Numbered from the stretch's first letter, positions 17,744 through 27,770 are shown. The stretch is 64,000 nt of DNA from Bacteroidaceae bacterium (GCA_024398435.1 JAKSJD010000001.1:186001-250000); one strand, 5' to 3'. Numbers and translations are program-made. Notes: generated by a model from the sequence alone, not told the origin.

Positions 17744-18517
17744 ATGTTGCTGAATTTTGAAATAAAAGACATTATCGACATAGTATGCGTGGCATTCCTG
17801 CTCTATTATGTCTACAAACTGATGAAGGATTCCGGTTCGCTCAATGTATTCTATGGCATTCTCATCTTCATTGCCACATGGATACTCGTGAGCCAAGTGT
17901 TCGAAATGCGTCTGCTTGGAAGTATCTTCGACAAATTGGTAAGTGTCGGCGTTTTGGCTCTCATCATCTTGTTCCAAGAAGAAATCAGACGATTCTTCCT
18001 TACAGTCGGTTCACAACGCAAGCTGAAGTTTATCTCCCGTTTTTTCTCTCGCAAGAGCAAGGCAAAGGAAACCGGCAGCAATCCTGCTGTAATGAAGATT
18101 GTATGGTCGTGCGAACAAATGGGAAAGAACAAGGTTGGAGCTCTCATCATCATTGAGAGAAGTATGTCGCTCACAGATATTGCAAAGTCGGGCGAAGCTA
18201 TAGATGCCATCATCAGCCAGCAACTCATTCAGAACATTTTCTTCAAAAACAGTCCTCTTCACGATGGTGCAATGATAATAAGTCATAATCGCATTGCCGC
18301 TGCAGGATGTATTCTTCCTGTTTCACACGACCTGAACATACCAAAGGAATTAGGACTTCGCCATCGTGCTGCCCTTGGAATCACTCAACAAAGCGATGCC
18401 CTTGCAATTGTTGTTTCGGAAGAAACCGGTGCAATCTCGATTGCTCGAAGAGGTGAACTTCAACATCGGGTAAGCAATGAAGAAATGGAACGTCAACTCA
18501 CAGAAGCATTACAATAG
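17744..18517 (+). CDS. cdaA: Diadenylate cyclase CdaA
   Basis: A 257-residue enzyme with three N-terminal transmembrane segments and a DAC domain. The catalytic motifs are HDGAMII and LGLRHRAALGITQQSDA. It makes c-di-AMP from two ATP at the membrane, a second messenger for osmotic and cell-wall homeostasis. It follows folP by 50 bases and precedes the GH105 gene by 25, so a common transcript covering folate, c-di-AMP and pectin functions is possible, though an internal promoter cannot be excluded. Confidence 0.95.
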   Translation: MLLNFEIKDIIDIVCVAFLLYYVYKLMKDSGSLNVFYGILIFIATWILVSQVFEMRLLGSIFDKLVSVGVLALIILFQEEIRRFFLTVGSQRKLKFISRFFSRKSKAKETGSNPAVMKIVWSCEQMGKNKVGALIIIERSMSLTDIAKSGEAIDAIISQQLIQNIFFKNSPLHDGAMIISHNRIAAAGCILPVSHDLNIPKELGLRHRAALGITQQSDALAIVVSEETGAISIARRGELQHRVSNEEMERQLTEALQ

Positions 18518-18542
18518 CTACTAATTTCAAAACTCTAACTAT

Positions 18543-19721
18543 ATGAACATCAAAAGACTAACTACACTTATCGCTTTATTTACAATCATCATCCTTGCTT
18601 CATCGGCACAAAAGTTGCCAAAGCAGGAAAGTATTCTCAATGCCATGGAATTGGCCAACAAGCACTTCATCGAGAAACATCCAGATGCAGGTGCAGCTAC
18701 ATTCGTCAAGAAGATGCGCCCAAGCAACCTTTGGACAAGAGGTGTCTACTTTGAAGGACTTTACGAACTTACCGTAATCGAGAAGAAAGTCAATTCGCCT
18801 CTATACGACACCAACTTCAAGTATATCATCGACTGGGGAAATGCCCATGAATGGTTTCCTCGAAATGGAATAAAGACTCGCAATGCCGATGACTATTGTT
18901 GCGGACAAACCTATCTTCGAATCTATTCTCAAATAAAGGATTATGTATGCCTCGAACCAACCATGCAATGTATGGACAATACTCTCCGCAATCGCGAAAG
19001 CCTTTCCGACTGGACATGGATTGATGCCATCCAGATGGGACTTCCAGTATTGACCAAACTCTCACAAATCAAGGCCACCGAAGGTGATGAGACATTCTCA
19101 CGCTATGCAGATTGGGGTTGGAAGATGTATGCATGGACTCGCAACGAAGAAGGTGGAGGACTTTTCAACAAGGAAGAAGGACTTTGGTGGAGAGACAAGG
19201 ACTTTGTTCCGCCTTACAAGGAGCCAAACGGAAAGAACTGTTATTGGAGCCGTGGAAATGGTTGGGTTTATGCAGCTTTGGTTCGTGCCATGCAGGACAT
19301 TATGGACACACCAAACTATGACTCACATCTCGACGACTATAAAGCCGACTTCCTCGCAATGACTGAGGCTCTCAAGAAATGCCAACGTAAGGATGGATTC
19401 TGGAATGTAAGTCTTCACGACGAAAGCAACTTTGGAGGCAAGGAACTTACTGGCACTTCCCTCTTCCTGTACGGAATGGCATGGGGTGTAAACAATGGTA
19501 TCCTCCCAAAGAAAGAATATCAACCAATAATAATCAAAACATGGAATGCCTTGGTAAAGGAATGTCTCCACAAAGACGGAACCCTTGGATTCGTACAAGG
19601 AACTGGCAAGCAACCAAGTGATTCCCAACCTGTAGCATTTGACAGTGAGCCCGACTTCGACGACTTTGGTCTCGGATGTTTCCTCCTTGCTGGAAGTGAA
19701 GTATATAAACTAAAGAAATGA
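18543..19721 (+). CDS. GH105 unsaturated rhamnogalacturonyl hydrolase, secreted
   Basis: A 392-residue (alpha/alpha)6-barrel glycosidase with a signal peptide (LTTLIALFTIIILASSAQ). YteR/GH105-like features are NADDYCCGQTYL with the likely catalytic aspartate, YWSRGNGWVYAALVRAM, QRKDGFWNVSLHD and GTSLFLYGMAWGVNNGIL. GH105 enzymes remove the 4,5-unsaturated uronic acid left at chain ends by rhamnogalacturonan or pectate lyases. It is the first gene of a carbohydrate run with DUF4837, GH2, CE12 and GH106. Its stop overlaps the next start by four bases (ATGA). Confidence 0.92.
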   Translation: MNIKRLTTLIALFTIIILASSAQKLPKQESILNAMELANKHFIEKHPDAGAATFVKKMRPSNLWTRGVYFEGLYELTVIEKKVNSPLYDTNFKYIIDWGNAHEWFPRNGIKTRNADDYCCGQTYLRIYSQIKDYVCLEPTMQCMDNTLRNRESLSDWTWIDAIQMGLPVLTKLSQIKATEGDETFSRYADWGWKMYAWTRNEEGGGLFNKEEGLWWRDKDFVPPYKEPNGKNCYWSRGNGWVYAALVRAMQDIMDTPNYDSHLDDYKADFLAMTEALKKCQRKDGFWNVSLHDESNFGGKELTGTSLFLYGMAWGVNNGILPKKEYQPIIIKTWNALVKECLHKDGTLGFVQGTGKQPSDSQPVAFDSEPDFDDFGLGCFLLAGSEVYKLKK

Positions 19722-20713
19722 AACAACTCAGATTCATACTCTTTGTCATCATAGCCACGACAATTGTGGCTTGTGGCGACTCAACCCAAAAGAAGCGCGT
19801 TGGACCAAAGAAGACAACTACAAGTCAACCTTGGGAACTGCTCGTTGTAGCAAACAAAGAGTGGCTCAAAGCACCTGCCGGCTCTATTCTTATGGAAACT
19901 CTCAACTCGGAGATTCCTTGTCTTCCTGCGTCTGAACCATATTTCCGTACAATGTCGGTAAACCCAAGAGGATTCAGCAAGACTTTCAAGGGCTTTGCCA
20001 ATATCATCTTTGCCGAAGTTGACAAGAAATACGATAAGGCAGAAATGAAATTAAGTCGAAACGACTATGCAAAGCCTCAACTGCTCATGTCTATAACTGC
20101 ACCTTCTGACAAAGAATTTGCAGAATTCGTAAGCAGTCACAGTCAAAGCATCCTCAACACTTTCATTGATGCCGAACTCGAACGCACGAAAGACATGCTT
20201 ACAAGCCACCACAGCAACATTGCATACAAGCAGGCGAAGAAACAATTCGGCTACACCATCTATGCCCCTGCTGAAATTGATGCTGTAAAGACTGGCAAGA
20301 ACTTCATGTGGGCTTCTTCCGATAAGCTCGACAACAGATACAATCTATGCATCTACACTTACCCCTATGATAAGACAGACTTCTCTCAGGAAAGCATTAT
20401 TGAGCATCGCGATTCTGTAATGAAAGTAAATATCAAGGGAGATAAGGATTACCAATACATGGCCACCCAGCCACTCCTGTCAATCTCACGTCTGATCACC
20501 CTCAATGGAAATGACAATATCATCGAAGTCAGAGGACTCTGGACAATGACAAACGACATGATGGGAGGCCCATTCGTATCTTATACACAGGTAGATACAA
20601 CAAGCAACAAGGTCATCGTAACTGAAGGCTTTGTATATGCTCCAGAAAAAAGTAAACGCGAGCTTATCCGCTCACTCGAAGCCGCTCTTCGCACATTAGA
20701 AATCAACAACTAA
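19718..20713 (+). CDS. DUF4837 lipoprotein
   Basis: A 331-residue predicted lipoprotein. The signal ends in a lipobox (TTIVACGDS) with Cys 19, and the mature part begins with a short Lys/Thr-rich linker. The rest (WELLVVANKEWLKAPAG, FANIIFAEVDKKYDKAEM, VEGLWTM-like end) matches the DUF4837 family of Bacteroidota, whose function is unknown. It overlaps the GH105 stop by four bases, which indicates translational coupling, yet the family also occurs away from polysaccharide genes. Placement in the periplasm, on the inner or outer membrane, is inferred from the lipobox. Confidence 0.85.
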   Translation: MKQLRFILFVIIATTIVACGDSTQKKRVGPKKTTTSQPWELLVVANKEWLKAPAGSILMETLNSEIPCLPASEPYFRTMSVNPRGFSKTFKGFANIIFAEVDKKYDKAEMKLSRNDYAKPQLLMSITAPSDKEFAEFVSSHSQSILNTFIDAELERTKDMLTSHHSNIAYKQAKKQFGYTIYAPAEIDAVKTGKNFMWASSDKLDNRYNLCIYTYPYDKTDFSQESIIEHRDSVMKVNIKGDKDYQYMATQPLLSISRLITLNGNDNIIEVRGLWTMTNDMMGGPFVSYTQVDTTSNKVIVTEGFVYAPEKSKRELIRSLEAALRTLEINN

Positions 20714-20735
20714 TCTAAATAACTTAATCAATTAC

Positions 20736-23699
20736 ATGAAACGAACTATTATATCTTTATTCAGTTTATTGTTTGCCACAATTGCATTATATGCACAAAC
20801 AATTAATCTTGCTGGCAAGTGGGACTTCCAAATCGACCGCAAAGATGTAGGCATAAGTGAACAATGGTATGCCGAGCACAAATTCGATGATACAATAGAA
20901 TTGCCTGCATCAATGCCAGAGCGCTTGAAAGGTGACGACATTTCCGTAAACACTCGATGGGTGGGAAGTCTTTATGACTCTTCGTATTTCTACAACCCAT
21001 ATATGGAGAAATATCGTAAACCTGGCAAAGACATGAAACTGACTTTCTTCCTCACACCAAACAAACATTATGTGGGTGTGGCTTGGTATAAGAAAGAAAT
21101 CAATATTGACAAAGTCAACCCTAACTCTTCATACAATATCTATTTCGAAAGGGCCCATATCGAAACCACTCTATTCGTGAATGGTCAACGAGTTGGTATG
21201 CAGAACAGTTTGGTTGCTGCTCATCAATTTGATGTAACGTCTTATCTCACCAATGGAAAGAATACAATCGTTGTTAGAATCGACAATCGTCAGGAAACAG
21301 TCAAAGTGGGACAGGACAGCCATTCTATAACCGACCAAACACAAGGTGACTGGAACGGTATTGTAGGAAGAATGGAATTGCAGGAACGCCCTGCCACTCA
21401 CATCACTGACCTTCAAGTATATCCAGAATATACATTAGGCATTGCAAGAGTTAAGTTGCAGATTGCAGGAAAGGCTAAGCAAAAGGTAAAAATCAATCTC
21501 TTGGCTTCTGCTGACACAAAAGCAAGCAAACCTTTCACACGTTCTGCAAACAAAACCATCACTCTAGAGAAAGACACCACGATGGTAGAGGTTGCCCTCG
21601 AGCTTGGAAAGGATTTCCCTGAATGGAGTGAGTTTGAGCCAAACCTTCTGACTCTCAAAGCCACTTTGAGCGGAAGCAAGATGAAAGATGATGTTAAGAC
21701 CACAACATTCGGTATGCGTAAGTTTGAAATCAGAGGCCGAATGTTCTATATCAACAATATTCCTATTCAATTGAGAGGAACAGTCGAGAACTGTTGTTTC
21801 CCTCTCACCGGATATGCACCGATGGATGTCGAATCATGGTTGAAAGTATTCAAACGTTGTCGCGAATACGGTCTCAACCACATGCGTTTCCATTCATATT
21901 GTCCACCTGAAGCAGCATTCATTGCAGCCGACCAAATCGGTTTCTATCTTCAGCCAGAAGGACCAAGTTGGCCAAATCATGGTGTTGCACTCGGAAATGG
22001 TCAGCCAATCGACAGGTACCTCATGGAAGAAACTCAGCGAATGGCCCGCGATTATGGCAACCATCCTTCTTTCTGTATGATGGCTTGCGGAAACGAACCT
22101 GCAGGTCATTGGGTAGAATGGGTCAGCAAGTTTGTTGACTATTGGAAGGCTACCGACCCAAGAAGAGTATATACAGGAGCTTCTGTTGGTGGCGGTTGGG
22201 CATGGCAGCCAAAGAGTCAATACCATGTTAAGGCTGGAGCGAGAGGACTTAATTGGGCAAGCAGAGCACCTCAATCAATGGATGACTTCACTGCAAACAT
22301 CACTCGATATGGAGGTAAGGATGTGCCAGGAGGAGTAGATATAAAGGAACCTTACATCAGTCATGAGACAGGACAATGGTGTGCATTCCCTAACTTTGAA
22401 GAAACTGTCAAGTACACTGGAGTGAACAAGGCTCGCAACTTTGAGGTATTCCAAGATATCCTTCGCGATAATGGAATGGAAACGATGGCAAAGAAGTTCC
22501 TCTATTCTGCCGGCAAATTACAATCGATTTGCTATAAATATGAAATCGAGCGCACAATGCGCACTCCTGATTATGCAGGATTCCAACTTCTCTCCCTCAA
22601 CGACTATTCCGGACAGGGAACAGCACTTGTCGGTGTGACCGATGTATTCTTTGATGACAAAGGCTATATGACGGCCGACCGCTTCCGCCAATTCTGTTCT
22701 GAGGTTGTTCCTCTTGCACGCATTCCTAAGTTTACATATACAAGTGATGAGACTTTCCATGCAGAGATTCTTGTCAATCAGTTTGCCAACCACACTATCA
22801 AGAATGCCATACCCTATTATACTATATCTGCTGCTGATCGCATCACATTTGATATGGAGATGAATGGCAATAAGGGCAAGGTGCAGCAACTCGACAGCAA
22901 GCAACTTTCTGCACGTGACCTTCCTAATGGCACTATAGTTAATATTGGTGATATTGATGTTGCACTTGATGGAATCTGCGAACCAACCCGACTTATTCTG
23001 ACAGTAGGCATTAAGGGAACTGACATTAAGAACGAATGGAGTTTCTGGGTATATCCTGCAAAGGTAGAAGCTCCAGAGGGAAACGTTTGGATAAGCGATG
23101 TATTTGATGAGAAGACCAAGGAAGTTCTTCGCAAGGGAGGAAAGGTCCTCCTCACTGCAGCAGGAAAGATTTCATACGGGAAAGATGTTTCCCAGCAGTT
23201 CACCCCTGTATTCTGGAACACAAGTTGGTTTAAGATGCGCCCACCTCACACAACGGGTATCTATGCCGACAACACTCATGGCATTCTCGAACTCTTCCCA
23301 ACCGACTACCATAGCGACCTCCAATGGTGGGAACTTGTGAATAAGGCACAAGTAATGCAGTTCACCCAATTCCCTGCCGACTTCCAGCCAATCGTTCAAA
23401 GTATCGACACATGGTTTATCAGCAGGAAGATTGGTATGCTGTTCGAAGCCAATGTGCTTGGGGGAAAACTCGTAATGACTACAATGGACATCACCAGTCG
23501 CCTGACTGAACGCGTTGCTGCCCGACAGATGAGAGCTTCAATCCTTAATTATATGAACTCTGGCAAGTTCAATCCTAAGTTCACACTCGAGCCACAACAC
23601 ATCACCGACTTGTATGAGAAGGAGGCTCCTGCTGTAAATACCTTCACTAAAGAATCGCCCGACGAACTCAAGCCAAAGCCGTCAGTAATAAACAACTAG
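20736..23699 (+). CDS. GH2 family glycoside hydrolase, secreted
   Basis: A 987-residue protein with a signal peptide (MKRTIISLFSLLFATIALYA). GH2 layout: jelly-roll sugar-binding domain (GKWDFQID, VAWYKKEI, FERAHIETTLFVNGQRVG), immunoglobulin-like domain, then a TIM barrel. The acid/base glutamate is E454 in CGNEPAGHW and the likely nucleophile is E544 in SHETGQW; further C-terminal domains follow. GH2 activities include beta-galactosidase, beta-glucuronidase and beta-mannosidase. Which applies cannot be told from sequence, but pectin neighbours favour beta-galactose or beta-glucuronic acid residues on rhamnogalacturonan. It lies 7 bases before the CE12 gene. Confidence 0.9.
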   Translation: MKRTIISLFSLLFATIALYAQTINLAGKWDFQIDRKDVGISEQWYAEHKFDDTIELPASMPERLKGDDISVNTRWVGSLYDSSYFYNPYMEKYRKPGKDMKLTFFLTPNKHYVGVAWYKKEINIDKVNPNSSYNIYFERAHIETTLFVNGQRVGMQNSLVAAHQFDVTSYLTNGKNTIVVRIDNRQETVKVGQDSHSITDQTQGDWNGIVGRMELQERPATHITDLQVYPEYTLGIARVKLQIAGKAKQKVKINLLASADTKASKPFTRSANKTITLEKDTTMVEVALELGKDFPEWSEFEPNLLTLKATLSGSKMKDDVKTTTFGMRKFEIRGRMFYINNIPIQLRGTVENCCFPLTGYAPMDVESWLKVFKRCREYGLNHMRFHSYCPPEAAFIAADQIGFYLQPEGPSWPNHGVALGNGQPIDRYLMEETQRMARDYGNHPSFCMMACGNEPAGHWVEWVSKFVDYWKATDPRRVYTGASVGGGWAWQPKSQYHVKAGARGLNWASRAPQSMDDFTANITRYGGKDVPGGVDIKEPYISHETGQWCAFPNFEETVKYTGVNKARNFEVFQDILRDNGMETMAKKFLYSAGKLQSICYKYEIERTMRTPDYAGFQLLSLNDYSGQGTALVGVTDVFFDDKGYMTADRFRQFCSEVVPLARIPKFTYTSDETFHAEILVNQFANHTIKNAIPYYTISAADRITFDMEMNGNKGKVQQLDSKQLSARDLPNGTIVNIGDIDVALDGICEPTRLILTVGIKGTDIKNEWSFWVYPAKVEAPEGNVWISDVFDEKTKEVLRKGGKVLLTAAGKISYGKDVSQQFTPVFWNTSWFKMRPPHTTGIYADNTHGILELFPTDYHSDLQWWELVNKAQVMQFTQFPADFQPIVQSIDTWFISRKIGMLFEANVLGGKLVMTTMDITSRLTERVAARQMRASILNYMNSGKFNPKFTLEPQHITDLYEKEAPAVNTFTKESPDELKPKPSVINN

Positions 23700-23706
23700 T
23701 AAACAT

Positions 23707-24849
23707 ATGAAATTAATAAAGTCAGTTATATTCGCATGCGCACTTATGACACTCTGCCAAGCCAAAGCCGTCACTATCCACAAATCGTATAAACTTGATG
23801 ACGGCAACTATCGTGTAACTCTCACACTTGGAAACAAAAAGCATTCCACCACAAGTTGGGTGCGTACCGAAAGCAGAAGGTTACTGCTTCAAGAGATAAC
23901 TACCAAGAAGGGCGAGATGAGAACAATCAGTTTTGTGGTGCACAAAAGAAGTCCACGAATTGACGACAAGACTTCCGTCAAGCTGAAAGACAGAGAACTC
24001 AAATATCTCAATTGGGATGACAGTCTCACTATAGACATAATTTGCGACTACCCTTCTCTTGCCGACATTAAGGTAGAAGCTGACACATCAGCCATCACGC
24101 TTTTCCTTTGCGGCAACTCAACCGTTGTTGACCAGGAAGACGAACCATGGGCAAGTTGGGGACAGATGATTCCTCGTTGGTTTGATGATAGGATTTCGAT
24201 TGCAAACTATGCAGAAAGTGGCGAGCGAACAACGTCTTTCATTGCAGCCAATCGTTGGGCAAAGGTTATCTCCATGGCAAAGCCTGGCGACTATATCTTT
24301 GTTGAGTTTGGCCATAACGATGAGAAGGATAAGGGTGCTGGCACCGGTGCATGGTACAACTTCTCCACCAATCTGAAACGTTTTATCGATGAAGCCCGTG
24401 CAAAGCAATGCCAACTTGTTTTGGTCACTCCTACTGCCCGAAGAAGTTTCCGAAACGGACTGAACCAAAATACTCACGGAGAATATCCAGATGCAGCAAA
24501 AGCTGTGGCTCAACGTGAACGCGTTCCTCTTATCGACCTTACAGAGATGTCAACAACCCTCTTCAATGCAATGGGTGATGAAGGAAGTAAGAAGTTGCTT
24601 GTCCACTATCCTGCCAACTCATTCCCTAATCAGCCAAAAGCACTTGCCGACAACACTCATTTCAACACATTTGGAGCTTACGAAATCTCCAAGTGTATCG
24701 TTATGGGCATCAAGAAGGCAGGACTTCCAATAGCTCAATATCTTCGCAATGATTGGACCGACTTCAATCCTGCCCAACCCGACAATCCTCAAAGCTGGAA
24801 TTGGCCAGCTGTAGGCATTGCTGATAGTGTTAAACCTGACGGAAACTAA
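23707..24849 (+). CDS. CE12 rhamnogalacturonan acetylesterase (SGNH hydrolase)
   Basis: A 380-residue secreted esterase. After the signal peptide, residues ~20-130 form a beta-rich, carbohydrate-binding-like domain. The SGNH domain begins at FLCGNSTVVD with nucleophile S138, continues with ESGERTTSF and FVEFGHNDEKD, and ends with D315 and H318 in DNTHFN. CE12 enzymes (RhgT/YesT type) remove acetyl groups from rhamnogalacturonan so that lyases and hydrolases can attack. It sits between the GH2 and GH106 genes with gaps of 7 and 14 bases. Confidence 0.92.
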   Translation: MKLIKSVIFACALMTLCQAKAVTIHKSYKLDDGNYRVTLTLGNKKHSTTSWVRTESRRLLLQEITTKKGEMRTISFVVHKRSPRIDDKTSVKLKDRELKYLNWDDSLTIDIICDYPSLADIKVEADTSAITLFLCGNSTVVDQEDEPWASWGQMIPRWFDDRISIANYAESGERTTSFIAANRWAKVISMAKPGDYIFVEFGHNDEKDKGAGTGAWYNFSTNLKRFIDEARAKQCQLVLVTPTARRSFRNGLNQNTHGEYPDAAKAVAQRERVPLIDLTEMSTTLFNAMGDEGSKKLLVHYPANSFPNQPKALADNTHFNTFGAYEISKCIVMGIKKAGLPIAQYLRNDWTDFNPAQPDNPQSWNWPAVGIADSVKPDGN

Positions 24850-24863
24850 CAAGACAAATCATC

Positions 24864-27473
24864 ATGAAGAAAGCTATTATTAATAATATATGTATTGCCT
24901 TTCTTTTGCTTCTTTCAGCTAAAGCAAGCGCACAAGTATGGGTGGAGACTCTTCCCGAAGCCAAACCTTACACTCGTTGGTGGTGGCTTGGAAGTGCTGT
25001 AGACAAAGCAGGACTCGACTATAACCTTACTGAATATTCAAAAGCAGGAATAGGAGGAGTGGAAATCACCCCTATCTATGGTGTGAAAGGCAATGATGCC
25101 AACGATATCGACTATCTGTCGCCACGCTGGATGGAGATGCTTTCCTACATTCAGTCGATTGCTCCAAAGTTGGGTATCGAAGTAAATATGGCCACTGGTA
25201 CCGGTTGGCCTTTCGGTGGACCAAACGTTCCTGAAAGCGAAGCTGCTTGCAAACTTAATGTTTCACAAGACGGAACCATAAGTATCGGCCGTACAAAGCA
25301 GAAGGTGAAGAGAGCAGCTCCTGGTGGAGATGGATGGGTTATCGACCATTTCGACCGCAAAAGTGTGGAGCATTATCTTGCCACATTCGATAAGGCATTC
25401 GCCAACAGCAACACTCCTTACCCTCACACTTTCTTCAACGATTCGTATGAAGTGTACAATGCCGATTGGACTCCCACTCTCCTCGAAGAGTTCAAGAGTC
25501 GAAGAGGTTATGCACTTGAAGACCACTTAAAGGATTTCCTTTTGGCTTCTGATTCCCGTAAGAATCCTAATCCAACAGATATTCAGCATCGAATCATGTC
25601 GGATTATCGCGAAACTCTCTCCGACCTTCTTTATGAGAACTTCACAACTGTTTGGACGGATTGGGCTCACAAACATGGAGCAATCACAAGGAATCAGGCT
25701 CACGGAAGTCCGGCCAACCTCATCGACCTCTATGCAGAGGTGGACATTCCCGAATGTGAAGGATTTGGCTTGACTGATTTCGGAATCACTGGTTTGCGTA
25801 CTGACCCGGGCAACACAAAGGAGAACTATTCCGACATCTCCATGCTCAAGTATGCTTCTTCGGGTGCTCACATATCTGGAAAGAAATTCACTTCGTCTGA
25901 AACATTCACATGGCTCACGGAGCATTTCCGCACTTCCTTCTCACAATGCAAGCCTGATTTCGACCTCATGATGGTGTCTGGAGTCAACCACATATTCTTC
26001 CATGGCAGTTGCTACACTCCGAAAGACGACCCTTGGCCAGGATGGAAGTTCTATGCCAGCATCGACATGTCGCCGACCAACAACCTTTGGCGAGATGCTC
26101 CTGCCTTTTACAAGTATATCGAACGCACACAGGCTTTCATGCAATATGCCGAACCCGACAACGACATTCTCGTATATCTGCCATTCCACGATATGATTTA
26201 CGAACAGCCAGGACGTTTGGTTCAGTTCGACATCCACAGTATGGCTCAACGTGCCCCTCGCTTTATCAAGTCGATTTCGGAAATCATTCATGCCGGTTAT
26301 GATTGCGACTATATCTCCGACAGATATGTTTTGAAGACGAATGTCATAGGAGCCGACCACCAACTGACCACCACTGGAAGGAACCGATATAGTGCTATTC
26401 TTATCCCTGGAGTGAAGTTCATTCCTTTGGCAACCCTTCAAAAGTTGCTCAACCTCTCAAAATCGGGTGCAAAGGTCATCTTTATGGGCGGAATGCCAGA
26501 AAGTGCTCCTGGATTGAAAGGATTGGAACAACAAACCGAATATGATAATGTTCTTGCCCAGCTTCGCATGAGCAGTATCCTTACTGATAGCTATGAAGTG
26601 CTTCATTCGTGTGCAAAACCTGAACTGATGCGCACGAAGCAGGGCCTCAGCTGCATCAGAAGAGCTGACGCCGATTGCCACTATTATTTCATCAGCAACT
26701 TGAAAGCAGGAGATGTTGACGAATGGATTACACTTGGAAAGGCAGCTTCAGAGGCAGTATTCTGCAATCCTATGAACGGAAAGGTCACTCGTGCCCGAAT
26801 CCGCCAAAGCGAGGAAGGAATGCCTGAAGTCATGATTCAGTTGAGAAGTGGAGAAAGCATTATACTCGTCACTTCCAACAACTTCAACTCAATCGTCCGA
26901 AACTTCAAATCCACATCAGGTACAATCTCGATTCCTGACCACGATTATCTTCTTCCACAGGAAGAACAAACTCATGAAATAGAGAATTGGACACTCCGTT
27001 TCATTCAATCTGCTCCTGAGGAAATCAAAGACACTTATAAGTTGCCTTGGCTCAAATCGTGGACAGAACTCGGCGACAAGCGACTGACCGAAACAATGGC
27101 TACAGGACTCTACACCACAACTTTCAAGATAAAGACAAAGGACAATCTTCACTATTTGCTCGACCTTGGAGATGTACGTGAAACAGCTCGATTGCGATTG
27201 AACGGTCAGGAAGTAGCCACTTTGTTTGCAGTTCCTTACATTTGTGATGTTACGGAATTCATCAAGAATGGCTCGAACAAGATAGAGGTGGAAGTAAGCA
27301 ACTTGGGAGCAAACCGCATTGCCAAGCTCGACCGCGAAGGCGTGGAATGGCGAAAGTTCAAGGAAATCAATGTGGTCGACCTCAACTACAAGAACACACG
27401 TTACGACAAGTGGCAACCAATGCCATCAGGACTTTGTTCGTCTGTCCGCATCATTCCTTGTACGTTGAAATAA
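24864..27473 (+). CDS. GH106-type alpha-L-rhamnosidase, secreted
   Basis: An 869-residue protein with a signal peptide ending ASAQ. The mature start PYTRWWWLGSAVDKAGL and GIGGVEITPIYG are the GH106 signature, followed by barrel segments with acidic residues (AEVDIPECEGFG, SSETFTW) and GVNHIFFHGSCYTP. The C-terminal part (LDLGDVRETARLRLNGQEV) is a galactose-binding-like beta-sandwich. GH106 enzymes cleave terminal alpha-L-rhamnose. It is somewhat shorter than many family members (about 1000 residues or more). It is the last gene of the plus-strand run; no clear intrinsic terminator follows. Confidence 0.87.
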   Translation: MKKAIINNICIAFLLLLSAKASAQVWVETLPEAKPYTRWWWLGSAVDKAGLDYNLTEYSKAGIGGVEITPIYGVKGNDANDIDYLSPRWMEMLSYIQSIAPKLGIEVNMATGTGWPFGGPNVPESEAACKLNVSQDGTISIGRTKQKVKRAAPGGDGWVIDHFDRKSVEHYLATFDKAFANSNTPYPHTFFNDSYEVYNADWTPTLLEEFKSRRGYALEDHLKDFLLASDSRKNPNPTDIQHRIMSDYRETLSDLLYENFTTVWTDWAHKHGAITRNQAHGSPANLIDLYAEVDIPECEGFGLTDFGITGLRTDPGNTKENYSDISMLKYASSGAHISGKKFTSSETFTWLTEHFRTSFSQCKPDFDLMMVSGVNHIFFHGSCYTPKDDPWPGWKFYASIDMSPTNNLWRDAPAFYKYIERTQAFMQYAEPDNDILVYLPFHDMIYEQPGRLVQFDIHSMAQRAPRFIKSISEIIHAGYDCDYISDRYVLKTNVIGADHQLTTTGRNRYSAILIPGVKFIPLATLQKLLNLSKSGAKVIFMGGMPESAPGLKGLEQQTEYDNVLAQLRMSSILTDSYEVLHSCAKPELMRTKQGLSCIRRADADCHYYFISNLKAGDVDEWITLGKAASEAVFCNPMNGKVTRARIRQSEEGMPEVMIQLRSGESIILVTSNNFNSIVRNFKSTSGTISIPDHDYLLPQEEQTHEIENWTLRFIQSAPEEIKDTYKLPWLKSWTELGDKRLTETMATGLYTTTFKIKTKDNLHYLLDLGDVRETARLRLNGQEVATLFAVPYICDVTEFIKNGSNKIEVEVSNLGANRIAKLDREGVEWRKFKEINVVDLNYKNTRYDKWQPMPSGLCSSVRIIPCTLK

Positions 27474-27554
27474 AGACAAAACCTCACGAAGCCTTGAACA
27501 TTCCCACGATTCTATCGTAATATTCTATGTTTTCTATAGGGTCATTTTCAAATC

Positions 27555-27622
27555 AGCGACGTAATTTAGATAAACAGCGTACGTAATTTAGGTAAACGGC
27601 GACGTTGTTTTAAGTTTGAAGC
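27555..27622. repeat. Three tandem ~22-bp units, core GCGNACGTAATTTAG
   Basis: The anchor ACGTAATTTA starts at 27559 and 27581 and a degenerate ACGTTGTTTT at 27602, spacings of 22 and 21 bases. The array lies between the convergent GH106 and TlpA-like genes. Confidence 0.75.
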
Positions 27623-27640
27623 AATAATTTATGATATTTT

Positions 27641-27672
27641 CTTGGATGAACCAAGCGACAAATCGATAAGCG
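27641..27672 (-). repeat. Dispersed two-hairpin motif, copy 1
   Basis: On the minus strand this reads TTATCGATTTGTCGCTTGG followed by TTCATCCAAG. CTTGG and CCAAG pair around five bases. Related copies lie at 35381, 37542 and 53543. Confidence 0.7.
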
Positions 27673-27724
27673 GAGAGAGAAAATCATAGTTGATGAGTTG
27701 GTGTCAATATGTAAGTCAGTTCCA

Positions 27725-27764
27725 AAAAAAATTAGGGGTTGCACTTATTCTGTTGCAACCCCTA
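27725..27764 (-). terminator. Intrinsic terminator of the TlpA-like gene
   Basis: AGGGGTTGCA and TGCAACCCCT form a perfect 10-bp stem with a 10-base loop. On the minus strand it is followed by AATTTTTTTT. It starts 7 bases after the stop codon. Confidence 0.92.
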
Positions 27765-27770
27765 TCTCGT

